A stretch of DNA of 61,196 bases from Gammaproteobacteria bacterium (GCA_026196045.1 JAPHRJ010000022.1:1-61196); one strand, 5' to 3'. Positions 50,831-59,867 are shown, counted from the first letter of the stretch. The notes: generated by a model from the letters alone, not told the origin. Numbers and translations are program-made.

Positions 50831-52501
50831 ATGCTGACCTGCTGTCCTGAATGTAAAACCTGTTTTCGAATCACCCAGGATCAACTGAATGTTGCTCAGG
50901 GGCTGGTGCGTTGTGGCCAATGTGCGCAGGTTTTTAATGCGCGGCAGAATCTCAAACCTGAAAAGAAACCACCTGTTGCAGCCAGTGTCAGTTCGCCCGC
51001 AAAACCTGAAGTAACGCCAACCCCTGTTCCACCCGCTAAAGAAAATATTCCGGCTCCTGACTTCTCAACAGATTTCAAAACCGAATTCTCAGCTGATGAA
51101 TTTGCGGCTACCCCATCGGACACAGAAAATGATGGTATTGATTTCGATCTGGATCACCGTACTGAACAAGAAGCTGGGCAAGCCAACGAAACCGAAACTC
51201 ATTATGGATTCAGCGTTAACAGTGAAGCGTCCCCATTAGAAGAAAGCCCTTTTTATGTGCAGGAAGAATCTCTCTCTACCGATGACCTGAGTATGCTTGC
51301 CGATACACCGGCCCGCCCGGTATCTGAGCAGGAAGAAGTACAAAAAGAAGAGAAAATACAAACCTCCCTGTTCGATGACTTTGATGAGCCAGATCACCTG
51401 AACGAGATCAAACTGTTCGATGATACTCCTGAGCCTGAACCCGAACCGGAAACAGAATCTAATTTTGATGAATTTAATGACCTCGCTCATGACGCAGAAG
51501 AAACTGAGATTAAAACTTCGGTGACTTCCTATCATTACACCGACATCAATGACGCCATTAAAGAAGAACAAAACCTGGATGACCTATTCTCGGATATGGA
51601 TCAGCAGCTAAATACGGCAGCCGAAGAAGGACCCGAGAAAAACTCACAGGATGTCAGTCAGTTCATTCCTGAGGAAGAAATAAACCTCATCGTGGACGAA
51701 GACTATCGAACTCAGAAAGATCCCGATGACTCTGCCCTCACCCATGCTATTGATAGCATTTTCATGGATTCTTTCAGTAGTTTTGGCGACTCCAAAATAG
51801 AAAAAAATAAAGACACAAACAACCACGAAAAGGAAGACGCATTCGCCGACCTGGCTCAACGGGATCATTCAGCAAAACTCGGTCACGGCAATAGCCATAT
51901 TCAATATGAAGAAATCGAAATGCAAGGTATCGGTGAACATCTCGATGGTCCCCATACAAAAAATGATGACTTTGAAGATATTCCTTTACGCCTGCGGGAT
52001 TCCATCGCTGAAGCCAAGCCCACCAGCTGGTGGAAAAAATTGCTGGGGCTGTTGTTCCTGCTAATTCTGCTTGTGGCCATGGCTGCACAAGCCGCCCTGT
52101 TCCGTAATCTGGATATTGTAAATATGTTCCCGCAAACTCAGCCTTTGCTGGAAATATATTGTGGATACCTGCCCTGTCGCGTCCATGCCCAGCGTGATAT
52201 TGATCAAATCAAGATTACCGATCGGGATATCCGTGTACACCCCAGCGAGAAAAAAGCGCTGCTAATCACGGCAACGATTATCAACAAAGCAAGTTTTCAT
52301 CAGCCTTATCCCGATATTGAGGTTATGTTATCTGATCTCACTGGTGCCACCGTGGCCCATCGCCGCTTCACCCCAGCCGATTACATGGGCAAATTAAACA
52401 CCCCCTTTTTACTGATGAAACCCGGCACACCCGTGCATATTTCTATCGGAGTGCTTGATCCCGGTAAAGACGCGGTTAATTTTGAATTCTCCTTTCTATA
52501 A
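50831..52501 (+). CDS. Zinc-ribbon DUF3426 protein
   Basis: 556 residues. The N-terminal zinc ribbon MLTCCPECKTCFRITQDQL ... VRCGQCAQVFNAR (MJ0042/zf-ribbon type) is followed by a long acidic, Glu/Asp-rich spacer (about 40-390), one membrane helix (about 408-428) and the C-terminal DUF3426 domain (HPSEKKALLITATIINKASF, YPDIEVMLSDLTGATVAHRRF). Family function is unknown. It lies upstream of dusB-fis in many gammaproteobacteria. The ATG at 50831 is fixed by the zinc ribbon; the frame is open further upstream without support. Confidence 0.85.
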   Translation: MLTCCPECKTCFRITQDQLNVAQGLVRCGQCAQVFNARQNLKPEKKPPVAASVSSPAKPEVTPTPVPPAKENIPAPDFSTDFKTEFSADEFAATPSDTENDGIDFDLDHRTEQEAGQANETETHYGFSVNSEASPLEESPFYVQEESLSTDDLSMLADTPARPVSEQEEVQKEEKIQTSLFDDFDEPDHLNEIKLFDDTPEPEPEPETESNFDEFNDLAHDAEETEIKTSVTSYHYTDINDAIKEEQNLDDLFSDMDQQLNTAAEEGPEKNSQDVSQFIPEEEINLIVDEDYRTQKDPDDSALTHAIDSIFMDSFSSFGDSKIEKNKDTNNHEKEDAFADLAQRDHSAKLGHGNSHIQYEEIEMQGIGEHLDGPHTKNDDFEDIPLRLRDSIAEAKPTSWWKKLLGLLFLLILLVAMAAQAALFRNLDIVNMFPQTQPLLEIYCGYLPCRVHAQRDIDQIKITDRDIRVHPSEKKALLITATIINKASFHQPYPDIEVMLSDLTGATVAHRRFTPADYMGKLNTPFLLMKPGTPVHISIGVLDPGKDAVNFEFSFL

Positions 52502-52729
52502 GCCCATATCCCTTTGCAAAATCCCCCTTGCAAAATAAGTACCGATCAACATAGACGTAAAAACTAGTCTCAGTATTCCCAAAAAGTGCGATTCTCACTT
52601 TATCCGGGTGGCCTTTGCGAGTATCATTATCGACCCGCTAAAGAGCCAGATAATAAGCAACTAGAAAGGCTCGAGTGCGTATAACAATGAGTCCTAATTT
52701 ATAAAGGCTTAGTGGATTAAATACGGTTC

Positions 52730-53716
52730 ATGAAAATCGGTTCACACCAGCTCAGCAATAACCTTATTCTTGCCCCGATGGCAGGAGTAACGGATCTGCC
52801 GTTTCGCCAGCTCTGTAAGAAGCTCGGTGCCGGTATGGCTGTGTCTGAAATGGTCTCTTCGAATTCTCTGCTCTGGGGGAGTAAGAAAACACTAAACCGA
52901 GCCAGCCACGATGGGGAGATAGAACCCAAATCCGTGCAGATCATGGGCACAGACCCGCAGATGATGGCCGAAGCCGCCAGGTTCAATGCCGATCGCGGCG
53001 CACAGATCATCGATATCAACATGGGTTGCCCGGCGAAAAAAGTCTGTAATGTCCTCGCCGGTTCCGCCCTGATGCAAAATGAAAAGCTGGTGACGGATAT
53101 TCTCGAAGCCGTGGTCAAGGCGGTAGACATCCCGGTCAGCCTGAAAATGCGTACCGGCTGGGATCGTGAACACCGTAATGCACCGACTATCGCCCATATT
53201 GCCGAAGAATCTGGTATTCAATCTCTGGCGATTCATGGTCGTACCCGTGCTGACCAGTACCACGGTGATGCGGAATACGACACCATCGCTGATGTTAAAA
53301 GCCGTACCGGCATTCCACTGGTGGCCAATGGTGACATCACCAGCCCCGAGAAAGCCAAATTTGTTCTTGACTACACCGGTGCCGACGCCATTATGATCGG
53401 TCGTGCCGCCCAGGGCCGTCCCTGGATATTCCGTGAAATCCAGCATTATCTGGAAACCGGAGAAAAACTACCCGAACCTGGACTGGAAGAAGTGCGTGAC
53501 ATTCTTCTGGGCCACTTAGAAAACCTCTATGCATTTTATGGCGAGCACACTGGAGTTCGTGTTGCCCGTAAGCACATTAGTTGGTACAGCAAAGGGCAGC
53601 CCCATGGTGCTGCGTTTCGCCAGACAATAAATAGAGTAGAAGAAGCAGAAATACAAAAAGAAATGACACAACAATTTTTTGCCACCCTAATCACCAAGGA
53701 GGAAATGGCGGCATGA
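52730..53716 (+). CDS. dusB: tRNA-dihydrouridine synthase DusB
   Basis: 328 residues, FMN TIM-barrel: MKIGSHQLSNNLILAPMAGVTDLPFRQLC, SVQIMGTDPQMMAEAARF, IDINMGCPAKKVCN (catalytic Cys), LKMRTGWD and IMIGRAAQGRPWIF. Reduces uridine in the D-loop of tRNAs. It overlaps fis by four bases (ATGA), the standard dusB-fis operon. Confidence 0.97.
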   Translation: MKIGSHQLSNNLILAPMAGVTDLPFRQLCKKLGAGMAVSEMVSSNSLLWGSKKTLNRASHDGEIEPKSVQIMGTDPQMMAEAARFNADRGAQIIDINMGCPAKKVCNVLAGSALMQNEKLVTDILEAVVKAVDIPVSLKMRTGWDREHRNAPTIAHIAEESGIQSLAIHGRTRADQYHGDAEYDTIADVKSRTGIPLVANGDITSPEKAKFVLDYTGADAIMIGRAAQGRPWIFREIQHYLETGEKLPEPGLEEVRDILLGHLENLYAFYGEHTGVRVARKHISWYSKGQPHGAAFRQTINRVEEAEIQKEMTQQFFATLITKEEMAA

Positions 53717-54006
53717 CTGAAGCTATTATTGAAAACCCAGCGGTTGTATTTGCAACTGAATCCGCAGAACAAACAACAACCCCACTGCGAGCCAGTGTAG
53801 AAAATGCGGTCGAGGCTTATTTTCAGCAGTTGAACGGCCACAGCACCAACGAACTCTACAAAATGGTATTACAGGAAGTTGAAGAACCCCTGTTACGCTG
53901 TGTATTAAAATACACAAAAGGAAACCAGAGCAAAGCTTCTGAAATGCTCGGTATTAACCGCGGTACTTTGCGTAAAAAACTCAAGCTGTACGACCTGCAC
54001 GATTAA
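53713..54006 (+). CDS. fis: DNA-binding protein Fis
   Basis: 97 residues. N-terminal activation arm, then a helix-turn-helix (NQSKASEMLGINRGTLRKKL). A small, abundant nucleoid and rRNA activator. Its ATG overlaps the dusB stop, so translational coupling is likely. Confidence 0.97.
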   Translation: MTEAIIENPAVVFATESAEQTTTPLRASVENAVEAYFQQLNGHSTNELYKMVLQEVEEPLLRCVLKYTKGNQSKASEMLGINRGTLRKKLKLYDLHD

Positions 54007-54065
54007 TCTCACCCAGGCTCGAATAATTTATTAAGTCGTTTTATTTAAGTTGTTTTTTTAACATG

Positions 54066-54136
54066 GCGATATAAAGCAGGCTGGATTTGAACCGAGGAAA
54101 TTAATATTCGGTCCAAACTCCACGGCTTTATATCGC
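54066..54136. other. Long nested imperfect hairpin in the fis-purH gap
   Basis: Outer arms GCGATATAAAGC (54066-54077) and GCTTTATATCGC (54125-54136) pair perfectly. Inside, TTTGAACCGA (54086-54095) pairs with TCGGTCCAAA (54108-54117) at 9 of 10. It could be an mRNA leader structure of purH or a palindromic repeat. Confidence 0.6.
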
Positions 54137-54178
54137 TGCGTTATTGTTGTTTAAACTCACGCCCGCAGGATAACTTAC

Positions 54179-55753
54179 ATGTCCAAAATCACTCGCGCTT
54201 TAATCAGTGTTTCCGATAAATCCGGCATTGCCGACTTCGCCAAGCAGTTACATGAAAAATTTGGCATAGAAATTCTTTCAACCGGCGGCACCGCCAGGCT
54301 CTTAAGCGATAAAGGTATCCCGGTTACTGAAGTCTCGGACTACACCGGCTTTCCCGAAATGATGGATGGACGTGTTAAAACCCTGCACCCTAAAGTTCAC
54401 GGTGGTCTCCTGGGCCGTCGTGGTACTGATGATGCCGTAATGGCCGAACACAATATTCCACCGATTGATCTGGTGGTTGTGAACCTCTACCCTTTTGAAC
54501 AGACCATTGCCCGTGATGACTGTGATCTTCCAATGGCAATAGAAAACATCGACATCGGTGGCCCAACCATGTTGCGCTCCGCCGCAAAAAATCATGCCGC
54601 AGTGACCGTTGTTGTAGATGCCGATGACTATGATCGCGTCCTTACTGAAATGGACAGCAATGACGGTGTCGTCAGTGACGCCACTCGTTTCGACCTGGCC
54701 GTTAAAACATTTGAACATACGTCTCATTATGATGGTGCTATCGCTAACTACCTGGGCACCTATCCTGCTGGCGGTTCAGAAAGTGAAGAACGTTCTACTT
54801 TCCCGCGCACCTTTAACAGCCAGTACATTAAAACGCAGGAAATGCGTTATGGTGAAAACCCGCATCAGAAAGCCGCGTTCTATGTTGAAGCCAATACCAA
54901 AGAAGCCTGTATTGCAACCGCCGTACAGATGCAGGGCAAGGAACTCTCCTATAACAACATCGGTGACACCGATGCCGCACTGGAATGTGTCAAACAGTTT
55001 GAAGAACCCGCCTGTGTGATCGTCAAACATGCCAACCCCTGTGGTGTCGCGGTAGACCGTGACATTCTTAATGCTTACGACCGTGCCTACGCCACCGACC
55101 CCGAATCCGCTTTCGGCGGCATTATTGCTTTCAACCAGACCCTGGATGAAGAAACCGCCAAAGCCATTGTTGAACGCCAGTTCGTTGAAGTGATCATTGC
55201 ACCGGAAGTTACCGAAGAAGCACTGGAAATCGTGAAAGCGAAAAAGAATATTCGCCTGTTAAGTTGCGGCATGCTCAATAACACGCCCGCCCAGCGACTG
55301 GACATGAAGCGTGTGAATGGTGGTCTGCTGGTACAGGACGCCGATCTGTCTTTATATAACGACCTGAAAGTCGTTACCAAACGTCAGCCAACACAAAAAG
55401 AAATGGACGACCTGCTGTTTACCTGGAAAGTCGCCAAGTTCGTTAAATCCAATGCCATTGTCTACGGCCGTGATTTAATGACTGTCGGTGTCGGTGCCGG
55501 ACAAATGAGCCGCATTAACTCCGCTCGTATCGCCGGCATTAAGGCCGAACATGCCAAACTGGAAGTCAAAGGTTCAGTAATGGCCTCCGACGCCTTCTTC
55601 CCCTTCCGCGATGGTTTAGACCAGGCCGCAGAAAATGGAATTGCCGCCGTGATTCAACCCGGTGGTTCCATGCGTGATGATGAAGTGATCGCCGCCGCGG
55701 ATGAACACGGTATTGCAATGGTGTTTACCGGGATGCGGCACTTCCGTCATTAA
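54179..55753 (+). CDS. purH: Bifunctional AICAR transformylase/IMP cyclohydrolase PurH
   Basis: 524 residues. MGS-like N-terminus ([29 protein letters not shown]) and AICAR transformylase C-terminal part ([41 protein letters not shown]). Carries out the last two steps of purine synthesis. It lies after fis, as in other gammaproteobacteria. Confidence 0.98.
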   Translation: MSKITRALISVSDKSGIADFAKQLHEKFGIEILSTGGTARLLSDKGIPVTEVSDYTGFPEMMDGRVKTLHPKVHGGLLGRRGTDDAVMAEHNIPPIDLVVVNLYPFEQTIARDDCDLPMAIENIDIGGPTMLRSAAKNHAAVTVVVDADDYDRVLTEMDSNDGVVSDATRFDLAVKTFEHTSHYDGAIANYLGTYPAGGSESEERSTFPRTFNSQYIKTQEMRYGENPHQKAAFYVEANTKEACIATAVQMQGKELSYNNIGDTDAALECVKQFEEPACVIVKHANPCGVAVDRDILNAYDRAYATDPESAFGGIIAFNQTLDEETAKAIVERQFVEVIIAPEVTEEALEIVKAKKNIRLLSCGMLNNTPAQRLDMKRVNGGLLVQDADLSLYNDLKVVTKRQPTQKEMDDLLFTWKVAKFVKSNAIVYGRDLMTVGVGAGQMSRINSARIAGIKAEHAKLEVKGSVMASDAFFPFRDGLDQAAENGIAAVIQPGGSMRDDEVIAAADEHGIAMVFTGMRHFRH

Positions 55754-55793
55754 TCTCTGCTCTATCCTCTCTCCCTCTGGGAGAATAACGAAA

Positions 55794-56040
55794 GTAGGTT
55801 GGGCGCGTATTTTGTGCCCAACACCAGAAACATTTTTTTCCTACCATTATTCTATTGTCCCCGTTCATCCTGAGTTTGTAGGGTGGACACGTCTTTCGTG
55901 CCCACGCGGAATTTTATAAAAGGCTTCCGCCCCGCCATTGCATGGCTATGAGCGGGTTACTTTCTTGTTCTCGCAGGTTGTGCTGAGAAACGAAGCCCAA
56001 CAAGCTTGTAGGGTGGGCACGTGGTTTGTGCCCACGCGGA
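55794..56040. repeat. Three GTGGGCAC...GTGCCCAC palindrome copies
   Basis: Copies at 55794-55823 (diverged), 55876-55910 and 56006-56040, the last two sharing TTGTAGGGTGG-CACG and GTGCCCACGCGGA. Each can fold through GGGCAC/GTGCCC. The type is common in gammaproteobacterial intergenic DNA. Confidence 0.8.
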
Positions 56041-56134
56041 TAGGTCTTTATTTCACCCGTGGCTTCGCTGCTGAAAATTTTTATAAAAGCTTCCGCCCCG
56101 CCATTACATGGCTATGAGCGGGTTACTTTCTTGT
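55912..56134 (+). repeat. Direct repeat, about 56 bases, two copies
   Basis: Copies 55912-55968 and 56079-56134: TTTTATAAAAG, CTTCCGCCCCGCCATT-CATGG, CTATGAGCGGGTTACTTTCTTGT, nearly identical. They lie beyond each palindrome copy, so a larger unit was duplicated. Confidence 0.85.
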
Positions 56135-56358
56135 AGTGACAAGAAAGTAACCAAAGAAACACTCCCGAAGGCTTGTCTGATTATGTATCCACATAATCAG
56201 ATACCCTCGGCGTTTGAATAAAACAAGGCTCGACGTAAACTCGCTCATGAAGTGCTTGGATGCACAAATACAGCGAAGCACAGGACGTGCGTGAGCAGTG
56301 AAACCCCATTCGCTCAAACAACGTCTTCGCTATTTCTTATTTTATTCAAACACCTCGG
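56121..56358 (-). repeat. Palindrome-rich repeat module A
   Basis: Read on the minus strand: a 12-bp inverted repeat (GTTTGAATAAAA 56212-56223 with TTTTATTCAAAC 56340-56351), then an 11-bp perfect hairpin with loop GGAT (56176-56201), a spacer with GTTTCTTTGG, and a 14-bp perfect hairpin (56121-56152, loop of four). The same order recurs in module B at 58660-58845. Confidence 0.8.
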
Positions 56359-56470
56359 CAGTGCCTAACGGGTTTGGCCCATCCCGACCATTAGCGCTTA
56401 ATTATTGACAACCTTACGAAATATAGTACATTCAGAAGCAGGATATAAAAACAACTTAAAAGGATATTCC

Positions 56471-56770
56471 ATGAAAAAACAAATCCGTAGATTCTCTCCA
56501 CATCAGAACGCTAAAGTATTTTCTGTAATGATGGCAATCAGTGTTTTATTTTTCACAATCCCAATGGCATTAATGTTTACATTCGTTGTACCACCAACTG
56601 ATCAAAACGGTAACCCTGTTGACTTTCCAGTTATGATATTTTGGCTCATGCCAATTTTTTATTTAATTTTCGGATATATTTCAGTAGCAATAGGGTGCGC
56701 ATTTTATAATTTTCTTTTCAAATTTGTAGGTGGAATTGAAATTGAAGTACAAGAAAAAGGCGTTGAATAG
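56471..56770 (+). CDS. Small membrane protein of unknown function
   Basis: 99 residues with two predicted membrane helices (about 20-42, VMMAISVLFFTIPMALMFTF; about 60-88, IFWLMPIFYLIFGYISVAIG) and an acidic tail. The start is chosen for AAAGGA upstream. First of four same-strand small genes. No family recognised. Confidence 0.6.
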   Translation: MKKQIRRFSPHQNAKVFSVMMAISVLFFTIPMALMFTFVVPPTDQNGNPVDFPVMIFWLMPIFYLIFGYISVAIGCAFYNFLFKFVGGIEIEVQEKGVE

Positions 56771-56865
56771 TAAAGTCAGGTGGTCTTACCCTTTGATTTA
56801 CAATTACCAACACTGCATATGTAGCCTAATATACTGTTAGGTGAGAAATACAGAGGAAATAAATT

Positions 56866-57174
56866 ATGTACAAGTTAATTTTAATTTTTTCTTTATTTAT
56901 TACTGGTTGCGCAACAGGCGAACTAGCACAAAGCGTAAATCCAGGTATGTCCCCAGAAGAAGTGACACAAATTATAGGTAAACCTGATGGCTTCAAGCAA
57001 AATGGTAAATTCACAATTTATAAATATACCAATCGACTGATCTCTGGCTGGTCATGGGATCGAGCAGATTACTCATTTATTTTTAAAGACAATAAACTAG
57101 TTGAATATGGTGCTGGCGAGGTTAGAGAGCGAAATGTAGGTGAAGTACACAGTGTGTTCTTGTACCAAATGTAA
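56866..57174 (+). CDS. Small lipoprotein, BamE/SmpA-like
   Basis: 102 residues. Lipobox LFITGC gives a lipidated Cys at about 15. GMSPEEVTQIIGKPDGF is the SmpA/OmlA fold signature (a conserved helix seen in BamE-like proteins). Likely in the outer membrane; function unknown. RBS AGAGG upstream. Confidence 0.65.
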   Translation: MYKLILIFSLFITGCATGELAQSVNPGMSPEEVTQIIGKPDGFKQNGKFTIYKYTNRLISGWSWDRADYSFIFKDNKLVEYGAGEVRERNVGEVHSVFLYQM

Positions 57175-57177
57175 TTC

Positions 57178-57267
57178 ATCTAACAATGCGACGCATCTAA
57201 CCAAACAACACCCCACGCCGCTTTGCTTTGCAGTGGATTGCCCTTCAGCTAAGCATAAGCGTTGATA
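57178..57267 (+). other. attC-like site (tentative)
   Basis: Begins four bases after the lipoprotein stop with ATCTAAC (RYYYAAC type) and ends with GCGTTGATA 17 bases before the next start; 90 bases long with CCAC/GTGG in the centre. The second end matches GTTRRRY only in GTT plus two. It may be a degenerate integron recombination site. Confidence 0.3.
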
Positions 57268-57283
57268 CCTCTTATGAGGCTGT

Positions 57284-57982
57284 ATGAGAATTTGGGATTT
57301 AAATCCGGGATATCTAAATAGACAAAGCCTTCTAGGTGAGCACCGTGAATTACATGGTCTAGTCTCTATAATTAAATATAATAAAAAAGGATATTCAAAA
57401 CATCCTGAAACGCTACGATGGGTTGGGCTTGGTTGGGCACTAAAACAACGTCATAAACTACTCGTCGCAGAGATGAATTTGCGAGGATACACAGATCGGT
57501 CTCCGGTTTTATTAAGATCAAAACCAGGAACATGGCCTGAAATATTTTTAGACGAACCTGATAAGCAAATTATTATTCTGAAAAAAAAGTATAAATATAT
57601 TGAACCCGGGCGAATTCCCTTACCAAAAAATGCGCAAGATTTCTGGGCCCAGCATAAATACTCTGTAATGGCGCGTGACATTACTGCTTATAAAAATATT
57701 GGAAAATGGGTAACTTCAAAATCTGGATCAAAAGAGCTGCATAATATTACAACTGAAATCACTACTATTTTAAGAGCCCCTCCAGAACAGAGACTAATAG
57801 AAAATACCTTATTGCACATGTGGGGTTATGTATCTAAATACTCTTCACTTTCTGGCAGAAACCTGGATTCTTTAAGCAATAAAGCGTTATTAAAGAGAAT
57901 ACAGCAGTTATCTTTATTAAATAATGTAAAATATTTAAATGAATCAACTTCATTAAGTGAATTAAACGCATGGAATATATAA
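57284..57982 (+). CDS. T4 endonuclease V-like (Pyr_excise) protein fused to DUF1722
   Basis: 232 residues, two parts. Residues 1-80 resemble pyrimidine-dimer DNA glycosylases: MRIWDLNPGYLNRQ and LGEHRELHG, where R21/E22 occupy the place of the catalytic Arg22-Glu23 of T4 endonuclease V, and KHPETLRW, LVAEMNLRGY. Residues about 118-215 resemble DUF1722 (QHKYSVMARDITAYKNIGKWV, RAPPEQRLIENTLLHMWGYVS), the domain of E. coli YbgA encoded next to photolyase. Position 2 is Arg, not the Thr nucleophile of T4, so activity needs testing. GAGG six bases before the ATG. By context it is a UV-damage protein acquired by transfer; moderately sure. Confidence 0.65.
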   Translation: MRIWDLNPGYLNRQSLLGEHRELHGLVSIIKYNKKGYSKHPETLRWVGLGWALKQRHKLLVAEMNLRGYTDRSPVLLRSKPGTWPEIFLDEPDKQIIILKKKYKYIEPGRIPLPKNAQDFWAQHKYSVMARDITAYKNIGKWVTSKSGSKELHNITTEITTILRAPPEQRLIENTLLHMWGYVSKYSSLSGRNLDSLSNKALLKRIQQLSLLNNVKYLNESTSLSELNAWNI

Positions 57983-58188
57983 ACCTGTATAACAGGAACT
58001 TAAGTTGACCACATAAAGCAGCGCTTTGCTTGCTTTTGTAGTTAACTGAGCTTGATCGTCATGTGCAATATGGGGAAAATAAAAATGGATAAAAGGTCGG
58101 AGCCGGCAATACACAGATTTAACAAATATCAAAACCAAGGGATTACACTCTGATTTTACGTTTAAACTATAACGTCAGAAAATAAAAT
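57983..58188 (+). other. Gap with imperfect hairpin
   Basis: GTATAAC (about 57990) is followed by AGTTGACCACATAAAGCA and TGCTTTTGTAGTTAACT, an imperfect stem. No GTTRRRY end is present. No gene seen; the remainder is AT-rich. Confidence 0.4.
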
Positions 58189-58551
58189 ATGAACAACAAA
58201 CCAGACATACAACACCACATGCAGCTTTTTGCTGAATCTTTTATCCTTGATTCCCGCAAGGAAAAATGGGCAATGTTATTATCTGAACGGCCTGAAACGA
58301 TATTTAACCAGTCTTCAAGATTGTTTAATTATTTAGATCATAATTTTATTGAACAGAATGATTCACTGAAGAACGTCGTCGAAGATGATGGAATGGGGGT
58401 GTTTTACGACTTTCAAAACGAACCAACACTTATTTCATTTAAAGAAGCGATTGACGCTGGGAAAGAGCTTGATGCTATCTTCTCAATACAGCCAGGTAAA
58501 TTAGCCATTTACTTTTTCCACGAAGGCTGGAATTTTGTCTGTAAAAGATAA
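58189..58551 (+). CDS. Hypothetical protein
   Basis: 120 residues, acidic, soluble, no signal peptide or membrane segment. Composition Phe/Asp/Glu-rich (HHMQLFAESFILDSRKEKW; GVFYDFQNEPTLISFKEAID). No family recognised and no catalytic motif visible. Fourth small gene of the same-strand run. No strong ribosome site. Confidence 0.5.
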   Translation: MNNKPDIQHHMQLFAESFILDSRKEKWAMLLSERPETIFNQSSRLFNYLDHNFIEQNDSLKNVVEDDGMGVFYDFQNEPTLISFKEAIDAGKELDAIFSIQPGKLAIYFFHEGWNFVCKR

Positions 58552-58936
58552 AATAAAAGAACAAACCCTTTAATTATAAGTTCATAGAACCAGCTCTACC
58601 CTCTCAGTCTACCGTTATCCATCTACTGCAGTTTTCAAACCCCTTTCGACGCAGCCGAATGACGCCGCTATTTCGAGGAATAGCGAGCGTTTGTTTGAGC
58701 AGTCATTCTAAAAATAGAATAGCGCGAGTTGAGCGAGCCCTCGTAATAGCAAGGAATTAGGGTATCGATTTATATGGAATATAAATCGACAAGTCGTGGG
58801 GAGCGTTTCTTTGGTGACTTTCTTGTCGCCACAAGAAAGTCACTCGTCCTGAGCGCATTAGCGCGGGACGAAAGCATTTCGATAATTAAGCCATCTCACG
58901 CTATACTTAAAACACACCCCAAATTAAAAACAACAA
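58552..58936. other. Gene-free, palindrome-rich stretch before the patatin gene
   Basis: Holds repeat module B and, near 58844-58871, a hairpin TCGTCC...GGACGA around GCGC-ATTA-GCGC. ORFs in this part follow the repeat and are not called. Confidence 0.7.
58660..58845 (+). repeat. Palindrome-rich repeat module B
   Basis: Hairpins: CGCTATT/AATAGCG (58667-58686), ATTCTA/TAGAAT (58706-58721), TCGATTTATAT-GGA-ATATAAATCGA (58765-58789), then a spacer with GCGTTTCTTTGG and a 13-bp stem GTGACTTTCTTGT-CGCC-ACAAGAAAGTCAC (58814-58843). It has the same order as module A in the opposite orientation. Confidence 0.8.
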
Positions 58937-59848
58937 ATGAACAAAAACCTCAACATTGGTCTTGCCCTTGGCAGCGGTTCTTCTCGCGGCTGGGCTCATA
59001 TCGGTATTATCAAAGCCCTGACTGAGATGGGAATTGAACCCAATATTATTTCTGGTACGTCTATTGGCGCACTGGTTGGCGCTTCCTATGCCGCTGGTAA
59101 GCTGGAAAACCTGGAGACCTGGGCTCGTTCCATTACCAGACTGGATACGGCACGTATCTTTTTTGATCTCAATACATCATTTACCGGCTTTGTGAATACC
59201 GAGCGTTTGCATTATTTCCTGAATGAAAATGTAGCCGGTGACAAAGTTGTGATCGAGGATTTAGAAAAACACTATACGGCGGTTTCAACGGATCTCGAAA
59301 CCGGCAGGGAAATATGGCTGAGCAACGGTTCGTTAATACAGGCAGTGTGGGCTTCTATTTCACTGCCTGGTCTGTTTCCTGCCATACGCCATGATAATCG
59401 CTGGCTGGTGGATGGGGGTCTGGTCAACCCGGTGCCTATTTCAGCCTGTCGTGCCCTGGGGGCGGATGTGGTTATCGCTGTGAACCTGAATGGTGATATT
59501 GTTGGTAAACATTTTGCAAAACCAGCGAAAATAAAAAAAGAAAATAACGGTGTTGGTGCAAAGATCACGGACCTTGTCCGAGAATACACAAGCTCTATAT
59601 TCCCGCCCGCCAAAGAAACCATGCAACCTCCCAACCTGCTTGATGCTATTGCCAGCTCAATGAATATTACTCAGGACAGAATTACTCGTAGTCGTATTGC
59701 AGGTGACCCACCGGATATTCTGCTAACGCCAAAATTATCACATATCAGTCTTCTAGAATTTTTCCGTGCCAAAGAAGCGATAAAAGAAGGTATGGACTGT
59801 GTATATAGAATGAAGTCTGAAATCAAATACGTACTGGGTATGGATTAG
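58937..59848 (+). CDS. rssA: Patatin-like phospholipase family protein (RssA type)
   Basis: 303 residues. Oxyanion loop GLALGSGSSRGWAHIGII, nucleophile elbow SGTSIGALVGA (GXSXG), catalytic aspartate in VDGGLVNPVP (DGG). Same length and layout as E. coli RssA. Substrate unknown. Monocistronic. Confidence 0.9.
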   Translation: MNKNLNIGLALGSGSSRGWAHIGIIKALTEMGIEPNIISGTSIGALVGASYAAGKLENLETWARSITRLDTARIFFDLNTSFTGFVNTERLHYFLNENVAGDKVVIEDLEKHYTAVSTDLETGREIWLSNGSLIQAVWASISLPGLFPAIRHDNRWLVDGGLVNPVPISACRALGADVVIAVNLNGDIVGKHFAKPAKIKKENNGVGAKITDLVREYTSSIFPPAKETMQPPNLLDAIASSMNITQDRITRSRIAGDPPDILLTPKLSHISLLEFFRAKEAIKEGMDCVYRMKSEIKYVLGMD

Positions 59849-59867
59849 TACAGTCCTGCTAATTTTT

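Larger units (their letters stand above)
55754..56470. other. Gene-free repeat-rich stretch downstream of purH
   Basis: Holds three copies of a GGGTGGGCACG-type palindrome, a duplicated 56-base segment, then a palindrome-rich module (see separate entries). The ORFs here are short and overlap the repeats, so none is called. Confidence 0.7.

Noticed and set aside
54066-54136. tRNA-like element: a T-arm-like GGTTCAAATCC on the minus strand
   Set aside because: The outer stem is 12 bp and no D-arm or anticodon arm can be formed, so it is a simple nested hairpin.
55701-55919. Short frame overlapping the end of purH
   Set aside because: It runs out of frame through purH and into the palindrome copies.
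56340-56400. GCCTAAC...CATTAGCG as another attC
   Set aside because: It spans only about 35 bases, too short for an attC, and fits a small palindrome.
56838-56850. GTTAGGT before the small lipoprotein gene as an attC right end
   Set aside because: The preceding gap lacks the RYYYAAC left end and folds only as a local CCTAA/TTAGG hairpin.
58774-59025. Open frame of 83 codons over the palindromes
   Set aside because: It reads through repeat module B and into rssA in another frame, so it is not a gene.
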